Origin: Prorocentrum cordatum
Lineage: Eukaryota; Sar; Dinophyceae; Prorocentrales; Prorocentraceae
Assembly (NCBI GenBank): GCA_963575745.1
Contig: CAUYUJ010003558.1
Span: forward strand, 62,001 to 126,000
DNA length: 64,000 nt
Reading direction: 5' to 3'
In this document: piece by piece, positions 30,840 through 40,229 of the stretch
Position numbering within the stretch: the stretch's first letter is position 1
Layout of the letters: each line of letters opens with the position of its first letter
Position numbers and translations under genes: made by a program
The notes under the pieces: generated by a model
Database searches by the model: none
Told to the model about the DNA's origin: nothing
The model's input: only the letters and a program-made list of their open reading frames with translations

Positions 30840-31800
30840 ATGATTCATAAACTCGTTTATGCTGCAGGAAAACCGTGAGGAGCAGCCCCACGTGTGTTTG
30901 CCTCCACTCCTCAATTCCTGCGCGCTCAATGCCTGCGCAGCGGGCTGCGGTGTCGGCGGCCGGCGGTTTCTGCGCGAAGCGGCGGAAGTATGCTCACCTT
31001 GCTCTGTTCGTGTGCACTCTGGTGCGGTCTCGCATGGCGGTTCGCCCGCGCTGCTCGGGTCTCGTCTGCTGGGCCGATCGTGTCTCGCAGTTCTCTTCTG
31101 TTGCTGCTCCCGTGCGCTGGCTCCTTGAAGCCAGATCGAGAATGCTCGCTGATACGAGCAGCGGCAAAACAAAACTCGCTGACAGCGGCTGCACAAACAA
31201 GACAGGCTCCCTGATAGGAGCGGCGCGTCCGAAGCTCCCTGAAAGGAGCTGCGCCTGCGTGCTCCCTGATAGGAGCCAGCGGCGCCTAGCGCTCCCTGAA
31301 AGGAGCTGCGCCTGCGCTCTCCCCGACAGGAGCGGCGCCCTAAAGCTCCCTTGCGCGTGTTCCCTGACAGGAGCAGCGGCCGAAAACTCCTTGACGGGAG
31401 CGGCGCCTCAAAGCTCCCTGATAGGAGCGGCGCTTCAAAGCTCCCTGACAGGAGCGGCCCCCCAGAACAGAAGTTCGCCGAAGGGGGCGGCGCCCAATGC
31501 TCCCTGAAAGGAACTGCGCCTGTGCGCTCCTCGACAGGAGCGCTGCCCACCAGAGCTCCTTCCTGTGCTCCCTGACAGGAGCAGCACCCCCAGACTCCCT
31601 GAAAGGAGCTGCGCTTGTGTGCTCCCAGACAGGAGCGGCCCCCCCAAAGCTCTATAGCAGGAGTCGCGCCTGCGTGCCTCCTGGGGCGGTTCCGTGGCGC
31701 TGCGCCGGCGCGCTCCCCAGCAACAGCCTGGCGGCTGTCTGCCAACTTTCTGCCCGCCCTCATGCCACCCTATGGCCCGCGCCGGCGTCCTGCCCTGGCT
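30840..31800 (+). repeat. split direct repeat A2, element B
   Basis: 30,840-31,328 repeats the interrupted A1 (17,875-18,248 plus 24,517-24,627) almost exactly. At 31,215/31,216 it preserves the uninterrupted target of the G/F insertion. The rest of the region holds the GCTCC palindrome array. Confidence 0.8.
31205..31660 (+). repeat. GCTCCCTGAYAGGAGC palindrome array
   Basis: About a dozen units of GCTCC-CTGATA/CTGACA/CTGAAA-GGAGC separated by GGCGC-rich spacers. Each is a 5-bp inverted repeat around a 6-nt spacer. Shorter pieces occur at 24,517-24,627 and 9,375-9,440. The G/F composite entered one such unit between CTGAT and A. Confidence 0.8.
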
Positions 31801-31922
31801 GGGAGCCCAAGGGGCGGTATCCCAGAAGGCTCCTGCCAGCCAGGCAGCGCCGTTCACACGCCCTATTCTGGCGCAAGGACGCCGGCCATTCTACAGTGGG
31901 CCTGGCTACCGCAATGGTTTTC
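31801..31922 (+). repeat. split direct repeat B2, element B (right end)
   Basis: Second copy of 30,718-30,839; ends GGTTTTC, then H begins. Confidence 0.8.
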
Positions 31923-32472
31923 TTACCCCCTAAAGGTTCTTTCGTGGAGAGGAAAATCGGCGTTTCGGCCGTAGTTTCCCACGGTTGGTCGTTTGGTCCG
32001 TTTGGGGAGTTTCATGGTTTCCTCATGGCCTGGTTGGCTCCAGTAGGAGCGGCGGCGTTGGCGCGTGTCGTCGGGGTTTTGTGGTTTGCCGCCCGGCGCG
32101 GGGGCGGGGTAGCAAGTTCCCGGCGTTCTCGTCGCCACGTTCGCCGTGGCTACGCAGGCGCGCTCCTGGCTGACTTGGTCTGTCCAATGCGCGTGCCTCG
32201 TCTGTCCCTGCGGGGTGTGCCGCGGCTCTCTGCCGGGCTGGGGCTCTGGGCCCCGGCGGCTTTGATGCTGCCGCTTTTGCCCTCCCGCCCTCCCTGGTCT
32301 GGTGGGTGTGGTTCGCTGCTGGCCGCACAGGCAGCGGTGTCTGGTTGGGGTGTGGGTTCGGCGTGTCGGGCAGCCTCGCTTGGGGGCTTGCTCGCCCGTC
32401 ACGCCGGCAGCGTCTTTTCCGCTGTCCCAATGCAGGCGCGCCCACCCCAACGGAGGCAGTGAGAAGATTTTC
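31923..32472 (+). mobile_element. 550-bp mini-element H abutting element B
   Basis: Near its start is GAGAGGAAAATCGG, resembling the A-repeat head, and it ends AACGGAGGCAGTGAGAAGATTTTC-like (last bases GATTTTC at 32,472), resembling the B end of element A. GC-rich, no gene. A tandem non-autonomous family-1 derivative is the likely identity; hairpin at its head is weak. Confidence 0.4.
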
Positions 32473-32868
32473 CCGCCCGCCCTCCCTGTGTTCTGTCTCT
32501 GGGAGCTTTCCCAGGATGACCCCCAGCCAGCTGCGCGAAGATTGGCTGCCCATCGTACGTGCGAGAACACAACGGCACAGAGGGCGACGAGAAATTTTAT
32601 CGGGAAAGTCGTCGGGTGGGGTGTCGGCGGGGGCGTCGCTTGGCACAGCGGAAAAGACGGCGGGAAGGGCGGCGGTGGTGGTCGGGACGGTCGTCGGCGG
32701 TGTTGTGCGTCGGCGTAGCGTGGCCTGCGACATGGCGTCGTCGATGGCCTGCTTGACGCATGCGATGTCGGGGTAAGATACCGTAGGTCGGGCCGGAGAT
32801 GCCTCAACGTAGTCATGACTGTCGTTGGAATCCGATGGCATGAGGGTGGCCGCATACGGGTTCATCAT
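32473..32868 (-). CDS. unrecognised reading frame, possible host exon
   Basis: Minus-strand frame from ATGATG at 32,868 reads MMNPYAATLMPSDSNDSHDY, VSYPDIACVKQAIDDAMSQA, then Thr/Pro-rich sequence. Its composition is less repetitive than neighbouring frames, and 32,870-33,320 minus also holds open, protein-like stretches (TKYIVVQVPAQTDPFFDT in another frame). No family recognised. The rest of the frame runs into mini-element H and is not counted. Could equally be chance. Confidence 0.22.
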
Positions 32869-34119
32869 GTGATCGGCGTTGGTGCTGGTGTCTGCTCTTG
32901 TAGCGGCGGCGGGAGACAGCGGCGGCAGAGTGAGAGTGGACTCGTGTCAAAGAACGGGTCGGTCTGAGCTGGGACCTGGACGACGATGTACTTCGTCACG
33001 AGGGAGGGTTGCTTTGCCTTTCTTTGCGGAGGTGCGGTTCTGGAGGGCGGCCTCGCAGGCTTGCATCCGTCTGCGTCGGGCTGCGCGGCGGGCGGGTGTG
33101 GGCCCGATCGCTGCGAGTTCCATGGCGCGGAGCGTGCTGGTTGTGGGGCGAATGGGCGCTGTTGCCGATGCCGATGCCGATGCCGATGCCGATGCCACTG
33201 GAGCTGTGGGCCGCCTCGCTCTCGGGCAGCCCCCCATAGCCTGGCTCACGTTGTCCACCTGGTGCATCGCGGGCTCCACGATCGGCATCGCGGGCGGGCG
33301 AAGGGGGGACACGCGCCCGAATCGCCCGGGCGGGAACGCCTCCTTCTCCCTCCTTCCTCCTGCCGCCTCCTACTCCTTCTCCTCCTCCTCCTCCTCCTCC
33401 TCCTCCTCCTCCTCCTCCTCCTCCTCCTCCTCCTCCTCCCCTGCTTCTCCTAACCCTATTCCCCATCTTTGTCCTTCACTATCCTCCATCATCTCATCGT
33501 CCTCGTCCTCGTCGTCCTCCTCATCTTCAAATCCCTCGGATCCCCTGTCGAGCAACTCCCAGCGAGATCCGGCTCAATGCTGTGGCAATGCGGGCAGCCA
33601 GGAGGAAGGGCCGCGCATCACGGGGCAGAGCACCCCCAGAAAGATACCTTACACGCCCCCTTTGTTTCCCGTCGCAGCATCTACATGTTTCGATGCAGTG
33701 CCTGTTAGAGCGCGTGCGTGCCTTTCGCATCACGAGGGATCGGGAGGGGGGGAAAAAGGAAGAGGACGTGGCCATCCTCTCCCTACTCCCGCATTCTCCC
33801 TCCCTCGACCACCTTCACCTCCTCCAGCTGGTCAAAACCATGAGCCCTCCTTTATTCATCGACCACCTCCCTAGAGCCATGTGGGCTCAGGGTGCAGCGT
33901 GTTTGCAGCAAGGCCAGGGCGCGCGCGTGTTGGGTGCAGGATGGCAGAGATGTTTCCAGCGATGCTCGACGGTACCTCGGGCACGGAGACCAGGGAAGGG
34001 CTCCAGGACTCCTTTTCCTCCTCCTCCTCCTCCTCCTCCTCCTCCTCCTCCTCGCTATCTTCGTCGCCTCCGCCGTCGCCCTCCCCACCCTTCCTCGCCC
34101 TCGCCCCTGTCCTCGTGGC
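32869..34119. repeat. host spacer with microsatellites
   Basis: GATGCC repeats at 33,163-33,195, a CTC run at 33,374-33,440, a TCC run at 34,014-34,055. Poly-Ser or poly-Glu frames here are microsatellite translations. No gene supported. Confidence 0.6.
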
Positions 34120-34257
34120 GCGTAGTTTCTTAGGAGGCTATGCATTCGGGAAACGAGGTTTTCGCGGACACCCATTCTCCTCCTAAATTCCTCCTTCTCT
34201 TCTCCTTACCTCAACGCGCGCAGGCCCGGGGGGTGGTGCCGCGCGTCTCGCGGTCCC
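34120..34257 (+). repeat. split direct repeat A1, element D
   Basis: 138 bp identical to 41,935-42,072. Confidence 0.9.
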
Positions 34258-34317
34258 CTGGTTGGGGTTTTGATCGTCCCCACGCCGCCGAGATCAGCGC
34301 CCGCCGTCGGCGCAACC

Positions 34318-35330
34318 AAGCAACCCTGTGACGCTCAGGTGCCGCCCGCTCGCTCAGAGTGGCGTGGAGCCAGCACTTTCGGGTTGCGGTGTACGGTCGG
34401 CTCCCTCGTCTGGGGTCTGCGCCAGCGCACCGCACGCCCAGGTGTGCCCAGCAACCCTGTGACGCTCAGGTGCCGCCCGCTCGCTCAGGGCGGCGTGGAG
34501 CTAGCACTTCCGGGTGCCCGCGTTTCAGTCGGCCCGCGCTGGAGCAAGCCAGCATTTTCGGGTGGCGGTGCACGGTCGGATTCCTCGTCTGGGGGTCTGC
34601 GCCGGCGCACTGCGCATCCAGATGTCCCGAGCAACCCTGTGACGCTCAGGTGCCGCCCGCTCGCTCAGAGCGGCGTTGGAGCTAGCACTTTTGGGTGGCG
34701 GTGCATGGTCGGCTCCCTCGTCTGGGGGCCTGTGCGGACGCACTGCGCACTCAGATGTGCCCCGCAACCCTGTGACGCTCAGGTGCCGCCCGCTCGCTCA
34801 GAGCGGCGCGGAGCAGGCACTTTCGGGTTGCGGTGTGCGGTCGGCTCCCTCGTCTGGGGGTCTGCGCCAGCGCACCGCGCGCCCAGATGTGCCCAGCAGC
34901 CCTGTGACGCTCAGGTGCCGCCCGCTCGCTCAGAGCGGCGTGGAGCTAGGTGGCATTTTCGGTTGGCGGTGCACGGTCGGATTCCTCGTCTGGGGTCTGC
35001 GCCCGCGCTGCGCATCCAGATGTCCCGAGCAACCCGCCCGCTCGCTCAGAGCGGCGTTGGAGCTAGCACTTTTGGGTGGCGGTGTATGGTCGGCTCCCTC
35101 GTCTGGGGGCTTGTGCGGACGCACTGCGCACTCAGATGTGCCCCGCAACCCTGTTGCGCTCAGGTGCCGCCCGCTCGCTCAGAGCGGCGCGGAGCAGGCG
35201 CTTTCGGGTTGCGGTGTACGGTCGGCTCCCTCGTCTGGGGGTCTGCGCCAGCGCACCGCGCACCCAGATGTGCCCAGCAACCCTGTGACGCTCAGGTGCC
35301 GCCCGCTCGCTCAGAGCGGCGTGGAGCCAG
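34318..35330 (+). repeat. satellite array S4 (about 130 bp units)
   Basis: Seven or eight units with CAACCCTGTGACGCTCAGG, GCCGCCCGCTCGCTCAGAGC and TTTCGGGTTGCGGTG; one unit near 35,035 lacks part of the core. Confidence 0.9.
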
Positions 35331-35332
35331 CT

Positions 35333-36186
35333 TTAACCCCCCGCCTGCACACAACGGGGGCGGGTGCGTTTGCCCGCCCCCGACCGACCCCGATACCCTG
35401 CGTCCAATGGCGCACGTGGTCTAAAGTCCATGCTGACGCCTTTTCACTAGCGTACTCAGAATTAAATTCTGGTGCGGCTCGTGGAAATCTGGCCCAGGAG
35501 GCTAGAAATCGATGCAGATTCCGGCGGAAATTTATCCATGTCGGATTTCGCAAATCGGCCGTCCAGGTCGGATGTTTTCTCAAGACTGGCTCTAATCAGC
35601 CATTCTGCTGAGCTGCAGTCCACCGCCGAGGGCTGCAAGTAGCGGGGAACGTGCGTAAGCCTTCCCGCGAACCGTCCAGGAGGACAGCATCGCCCAAAAC
35701 GGGCGCTCTACCATCCATCAATCAGTTACCCTCCATCCTTTCTCGTTGACTCGACAGCGAATGTGTGGGCGCAGCTGTGGCCGTGAACTGGAATAATAAA
35801 GATTCCAGACATGTCGTGGCAGACGCCGCGTGCCCGCCGATTGATGTGGGTGCAGCCGCAGCTGCAAATTCTGAGCGGAGATGCTCAGTCTGATGGTGGG
35901 GTTTCCCTGTTGTCTGTACTGCCGCGCCCCTATGACGCCCTCTGCTGGCCTGGATGGTACATTCAGGTCGCAGCGGGGGATAGGGGGCGGAAGGGTTCTT
36001 CTGCTCTTTCCATAAACAGCAACTCGCCTCCAGCGCCGGTCACGTGTCGTGCGCCGCGGGCGCTCAGCCATTTCTGGCTAGTGCTTGCACATGAAGATAT
36101 TCAATCGGAAGGACTGGCCATTGCTGGAGATCATCGGGTCATATGCAACATCCTGCCAGTGGCCACAGCATGTGCAGCACAGGGGA
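35333..36186 (+). promoter_or_regulatory. 5' leader of element D
   Basis: 35,333-35,760 matches C; 35,819-36,129 matches B. At 36,066 it contains AGCCATTTCTGGCTAG, close to the central AGCCATTTTGGCTCAAG of dinoSL. No coding frame. Confidence 0.6.
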
Positions 36187-36208
36187 TCCGTAAGCATTTG
36201 GGTTCGAG
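36187..36208 (+). other. spliced-leader relic upstream of RT (element D)
   Basis: TCCGTAAGCATTTGGGTTCG plus AG; 17 of 22 positions match dinoSL. RT ATG is 20 nt downstream. Confidence 0.7.
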
Positions 36209-36227
36209 ATAAGCTTCTGTCGCCCCC

Positions 36228-38451
36228 ATGAGCGATAGGTTGGCGCATCTGCAAGCCGAGGTGCGCCAGGCAAATCTATCTCTGACGTGGTGGGATGGCA
36301 TTCGCGGTCTCACTCTACGGCTAGACAAACTACGTGAGCTTGGGGCGCGGCCCGACTTATTGGACAAATGGCGGAATGGTCAAGCCTTGGGGGCTCAGCC
36401 AGCTGCGCCAAGGCATGTTCCCAACCACCCGTCGCTTGCTCAGAATGATTCGTGGGCGTTGGCCGAGTGGAACAGATTAGAGCAACTCGGAAAAGTCTTC
36501 CTATTCCCGCGCGGACAGCGCCCACCAAGTCTCAACATCAATCCTTGTGCCCTCCTGCTCAAGCCCAGGGAGGGTGTGGACAGCTCGCTCCCAGAAGAGG
36601 ATCGATGGAAAGCACGTCTGATTTTGGATCTGCGGCGAGGTCGTGTGAATGAGCGGCTCCCGGAAGTTGGCGTTGCATACGGGACTTTGGACATGGCTGT
36701 GTCGCGCCTCCAGCACGGCAGCTTTATGTTCGTCATCGACCTCCAGGATTGTTTCTTCAACTGGAGGGTCGACCCTGTCGACGCCGACCTCTTAGGATTT
36801 TATTGTCCAGCTCGCCGCCAATACGGCCGGTATGAATATCTGCCTTTCGGACTCGCTCCAGCTCCCGGCATGAACGATACCAGTATTAAGGAACTATTGC
36901 GTCTTCTTCGGTCCTCTCGCGAAGTGGACCTTCTTGATTTCGTGGACGACATGTTCGGAGAGGGACTCACTGAAGAAATCGCATGGAACCGTTTGGAGTT
37001 GGCTGTGGATTTTTTCGCTGAAGTCGGCGTCCCTGTCAGCAGCAAGCCTACGGGAATCCGGCCTCCGTGCACGCGTCAGTGCTGGATCGGATGGATATTC
37101 GATTCCATCAATGCGGTGGTTACGGTATCTCAGGACAAATGTGATAAGACATGCAAAGGGCATCGCGGCTGTCTTGGAGCGCGACGATGCTCGCGAGCTC
37201 CGGGCCAAAGAGTTGTCGTCTGCGGCTGGTCTGGCTTCTCACTTGGGCGAGTTATATCCACAGGCAAGGCGTCGTCTACACCCTGTCTGGGCTGATCTCA
37301 ACGCTGCAGGCGTGTACGCGCTGTGGAGTCGCAGTCCTCAAGCTAATCCAGTGGTCCAGCTCTCTGAACTCAGCCGCAAAAACTTGGTGTGGAGTCTCCA
37401 AGCTCTGGCGTCTCCACCAAGGCGGGTGCTTCGCAATCTGGCCGGGCAGCTCAGCAACTGGGGCCACAAGTCGCCAGAATACGGCCGTTGGTCTCAGCTT
37501 GCCCAGGAAGGCTCCATTCGCGTGGTCGAAGCCGACGCGGCTGGACTGACAGGCTGGTCATATCACTTATGTCATTCGGGCGTCTCTGTGTCAGGTCTGT
37601 GGCCAAGTACATTGGCTGTGGACGAAGGCATACCGCTTGAAAAGATCGACATAAACTTTAAAGAGCTCTGGGTGATTGTGAAGTGCATCGAAGATCAGCC
37701 CGCCGCATTTGCAGGCTGGCGCGTCTTGTTCCGTACCGACAATACATGCGCAGTTCATTACACAAACGTGAGATATGGAGCCATCCCAACGTTGGAAAAG
37801 TTAGCAGCGAAACTGGAATCTGCTGAGCGGCGGGCCTCCTGCTGGGCTCTCGCGGCGCACATCAGCGGCGCAGCCAACAGAGCTGCGGATTTGGGCTCCC
37901 GGGATATGCAGTTCTCAGCGCGATGGAATTCCGACCCTTTTCGTACAGCATGTGTTAGGCCGCGAATTTTTGATGATATCGTGTCGCGGACGGGCGTGTG
38001 TTTCACACTGGATTTGTTTGCAGATCGTGCAGGCCTTACATCAAAGGCCCCGATTTGGCATTCGCCAGAAAATTCGGCATTCGAGGCAACTCTGGCTGGA
38101 GAGACGGTCTGGGCACACCCGCCGAGAGAGCTTCTCAGAGCAACGCTAGAGTTTCTCAACCACGCCCTCCAAGCACCGGAGGCGCCCAAGATTGTTCTCC
38201 TGTGCCCCGAGGATAGAGGCGCCCCGTGGTTCCGACCACAGCTGCTTCAGGCATGGCACCGGATTCGGTCGTGGCCTGCCGGCTCGGACCTTTTCAGGTA
38301 CCCTTCGGGCTCTGCGTTCTGCAGCGGCCCGAAGACTGACTTGCCTTACTTGCTACTGCAGAGCTGGGAGCCAAACAGGCGCAAACGCAAGCGCGAGGAA
38401 AATGAACGCACATCCATTAGTGTGTCTTCGGGTTCTGCTTGTGACACATGA
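36228..38451 (+). pseudogene. reverse transcriptase / RNase H / Dam-like protein, family 2, element D
   Basis: MSDRLAHLQAEVRQANLSL onward matches element C throughout: VIDLQDCFFNWRV, FVDDMFGEGL, then one extra base near 37,158 (KCDKTCK) moves the frame; downstream RNase H has VEADAAGLTGW, INFKELWVIVK, FRTDNTCAVHY and NRAADLGSRD. The Dam-like end keeps FTLDLFADRAGL, WAHPPRELL and IVLLCPEDRGAPWF, and a basic NRRKRKREEN tail about 13 residues longer than in C. One frameshift is the only damage seen. Confidence 0.9.
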
Positions 38452-38604
38452 GACGTGCGTTTGTGGGCGCTGACGGCGTCAGTTCTTTGCCTGCGTTCCC
38501 CAACTTAGCCCTCTTCGGCCGCGGCCGTTTCAGGTTCCCTCTAGTGATAACAATTGCAACGCAACGACCTGTTTTCGTTCTGTCCTAGTGTTTCCCACGG
38601 CACA

Positions 38605-39901
38605 ATGGCGGAAGCAGCGGCGCAGGCAGCCATCGCTGCCGCCCTCGAGCCGACGGGCGCCATCATGACAGCGATCACTGCCGAGATCACGAAGGCGTTC
38701 AATCAAGGGGAGGTCGGCGATCTCGCCATCACAGCCGGCGCCGCTGCTGCTGCCAACGCGCACTCGGTGCCCGCTGTGGTTACGGCTCTCAAGGACCCGG
38801 CTTCTGAACTGAGCAAAGCTGTGCAGGCCGAGTGCGAGCGGCGGGCGGACGCGGCCTTTCCGTACAGGGCCCGTCTGCGCCAGCTTTCGGTCGCCGAGTG
38901 GGAAGCTGCTTGGCGCGACCTCGTGGTGGATGCGGACCACCTCGCGTCCACCTTGAAAGCTGCCGAGCAGAATCCCGCGCTTGCTAACATCTGGGCGCTG
39001 TCCGCCGCCAACCCAGGCAACGCCGAGTTGGCCGAGCTCAAGCGGGCTTCCACGGTGCGCTATGCCGCCAAGTTGCGGTGGAAAAGCTTGTGTTTCCCGG
39101 AGCAAGGCGGCTCTTGGGACCGGTTGAAGAACTACCTTACGGAGAAAGCGGATGCTCCGATCGACAATGTGAAGGCGCTCGCCCGGTCGCTCCTTGTCCT
39201 CCTCAACTTGACGGAGCGCCGCTGCACAGTCGCGCAGTCGGCCAAGCGCACGGGCCCAGAGAAAGCGGCTTCTCAAAAGACCGCTCTTCTCCCATTGATG
39301 TACCATACGATCAAGCAGTGCAAGAAGCGCACCACGAAGGCCAGCGCATCAGTGTCCCTGGAGCACGAGATCCTGCTGCGCGATTTCGCCCAGGACCTCA
39401 TCTCGGGCGAGGCGGCGCTCGTGACTAGCCTGGCTACCAAAAGGTCCTTCGACATCTCGGAGCTGTCGTCCGGCCAGGGGCTGTTCGAGGAAGAGGGCCA
39501 GCCAGCGGCGAAAGCCCAGCGTTCCTCAGGTGCTGGCCCTGGTGGCTCCTCCCCGGCAGGCGGCGGTGCTGCCAAAGACGCCGCCAAAGACCGGAAGCAG
39601 TTAGTTGGTCAGCCACCTCCTCAACGAGTTGTCGGCGCTGATCCCCAACAACCCCCCCAAGAAGCTCCAAGCGTGGATCGACAGGCAGTACCAAGTCGAT
39701 GATGCTCACCGCAGCGCTATGATGACGATCTTCAGCAATCACGTGTGTAAAAACTGTTTGATGGCAGGCAAAGGCATCGTGAAGCACACCCTGAGGAAGT
39801 GCCGCGAGCTCAAGAACCCGTGCCTCCTCCCGTGCACCAAGTGCACGGGCGCGGGAAGGACCACCAACGTCGTGCATTGGATGGCAGATTGCAAGTGCTA
39901 G
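38605..39901 (+). pseudogene. gag-like protein with two zinc knuckles, family 2, element D
   Basis: MAEAAAQAAIAAALEPTGAI opens a frame intact to about 39,603, where an added base after DRKQLV shifts it; the second part reads SHLLNELSALIPNNPPKKLQ and ends in CKNC-9-HTLRKC and CTKC-10-HWMADC. Middle helical part NVKALARSLLVLLNLTERRC is conserved with C. Ala-rich N-terminal 80 residues and a Gly/Ser/Ala linker separate the domains. Encapsidation or RNA binding is inferred. Confidence 0.78.
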
Positions 39902-40205
39902 AGTGAGGTCCCAGCACCGCGTAGCTCGGGGCGGAAATTTGGAACCCCAAGGTTCGTCCCGTTCTAGCTTTTCTGACTCACGGTAGCCATCCAGCTCAGG
40001 GATACGCCCCCAGCATCTTTCATATTTCTTCCGTGCACGGCCTCTCGTGTACGTAACCTTTGCGAAATGCAGCTCCATATTGCATCTCGTACGCCACTCT
40101 GTTGCGACCGAGAGCGTGCCGAGATTTGTGAAACATTGCCTCTATGGGGTGTCCGCTCACGTGTGCCGCTTCGTTCCCTCGTGAACGAGCTATTTATATC
40201 GCTTC
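39902..40205 (+). other. spacer between gag-like ORF and YR, element D
   Basis: No gene. Contains the CTCTATGGGGTGTCCGCTCA block at 40,140 shared with C. Confidence 0.5.
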
Positions 40206-40227
40206 TCCGTAGCCAGGGAGGCTCGAG
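40206..40227 (+). other. spliced-leader relic upstream of YR (element D)
   Basis: TCCGTAGCCA (first ten bases of dinoSL exact), GGGA, GGCTCGAG: 17 of 22. ATG at 40,230, 2 nt later. Confidence 0.8.
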
Positions 40228-40229
40228 TT

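Larger units (their letters stand above)
17875..31922 (+). mobile_element. family-1 YR retrotransposon, element B
   Basis: A1 (17,875-18,248, resumed at 24,517-24,627), leader, gag, RT/RNase H, YR, B1 (30,718-30,839), A2 (30,840 onward), B2 (31,801-31,922). Without the nested G/F composite and the 456-bp mini-element it measures about 7.3 kb. Ends in GGTTTTC. Confidence 0.75.

Noticed and set aside
33360-33560. Poly-Ser or poly-Glu ORFs
   Set aside because: CTC/GAG run; no non-repetitive domain attached.
38510-38604. Possible leader relic before the family-2 gag of element D (TTAGCCCTCTTCGGCC; TCCTAGTGTTTCCC with GGCACAA)
   Set aside because: Needs gaps, falls well below the 17/22 level of the other sites, and has no counterpart in element C.
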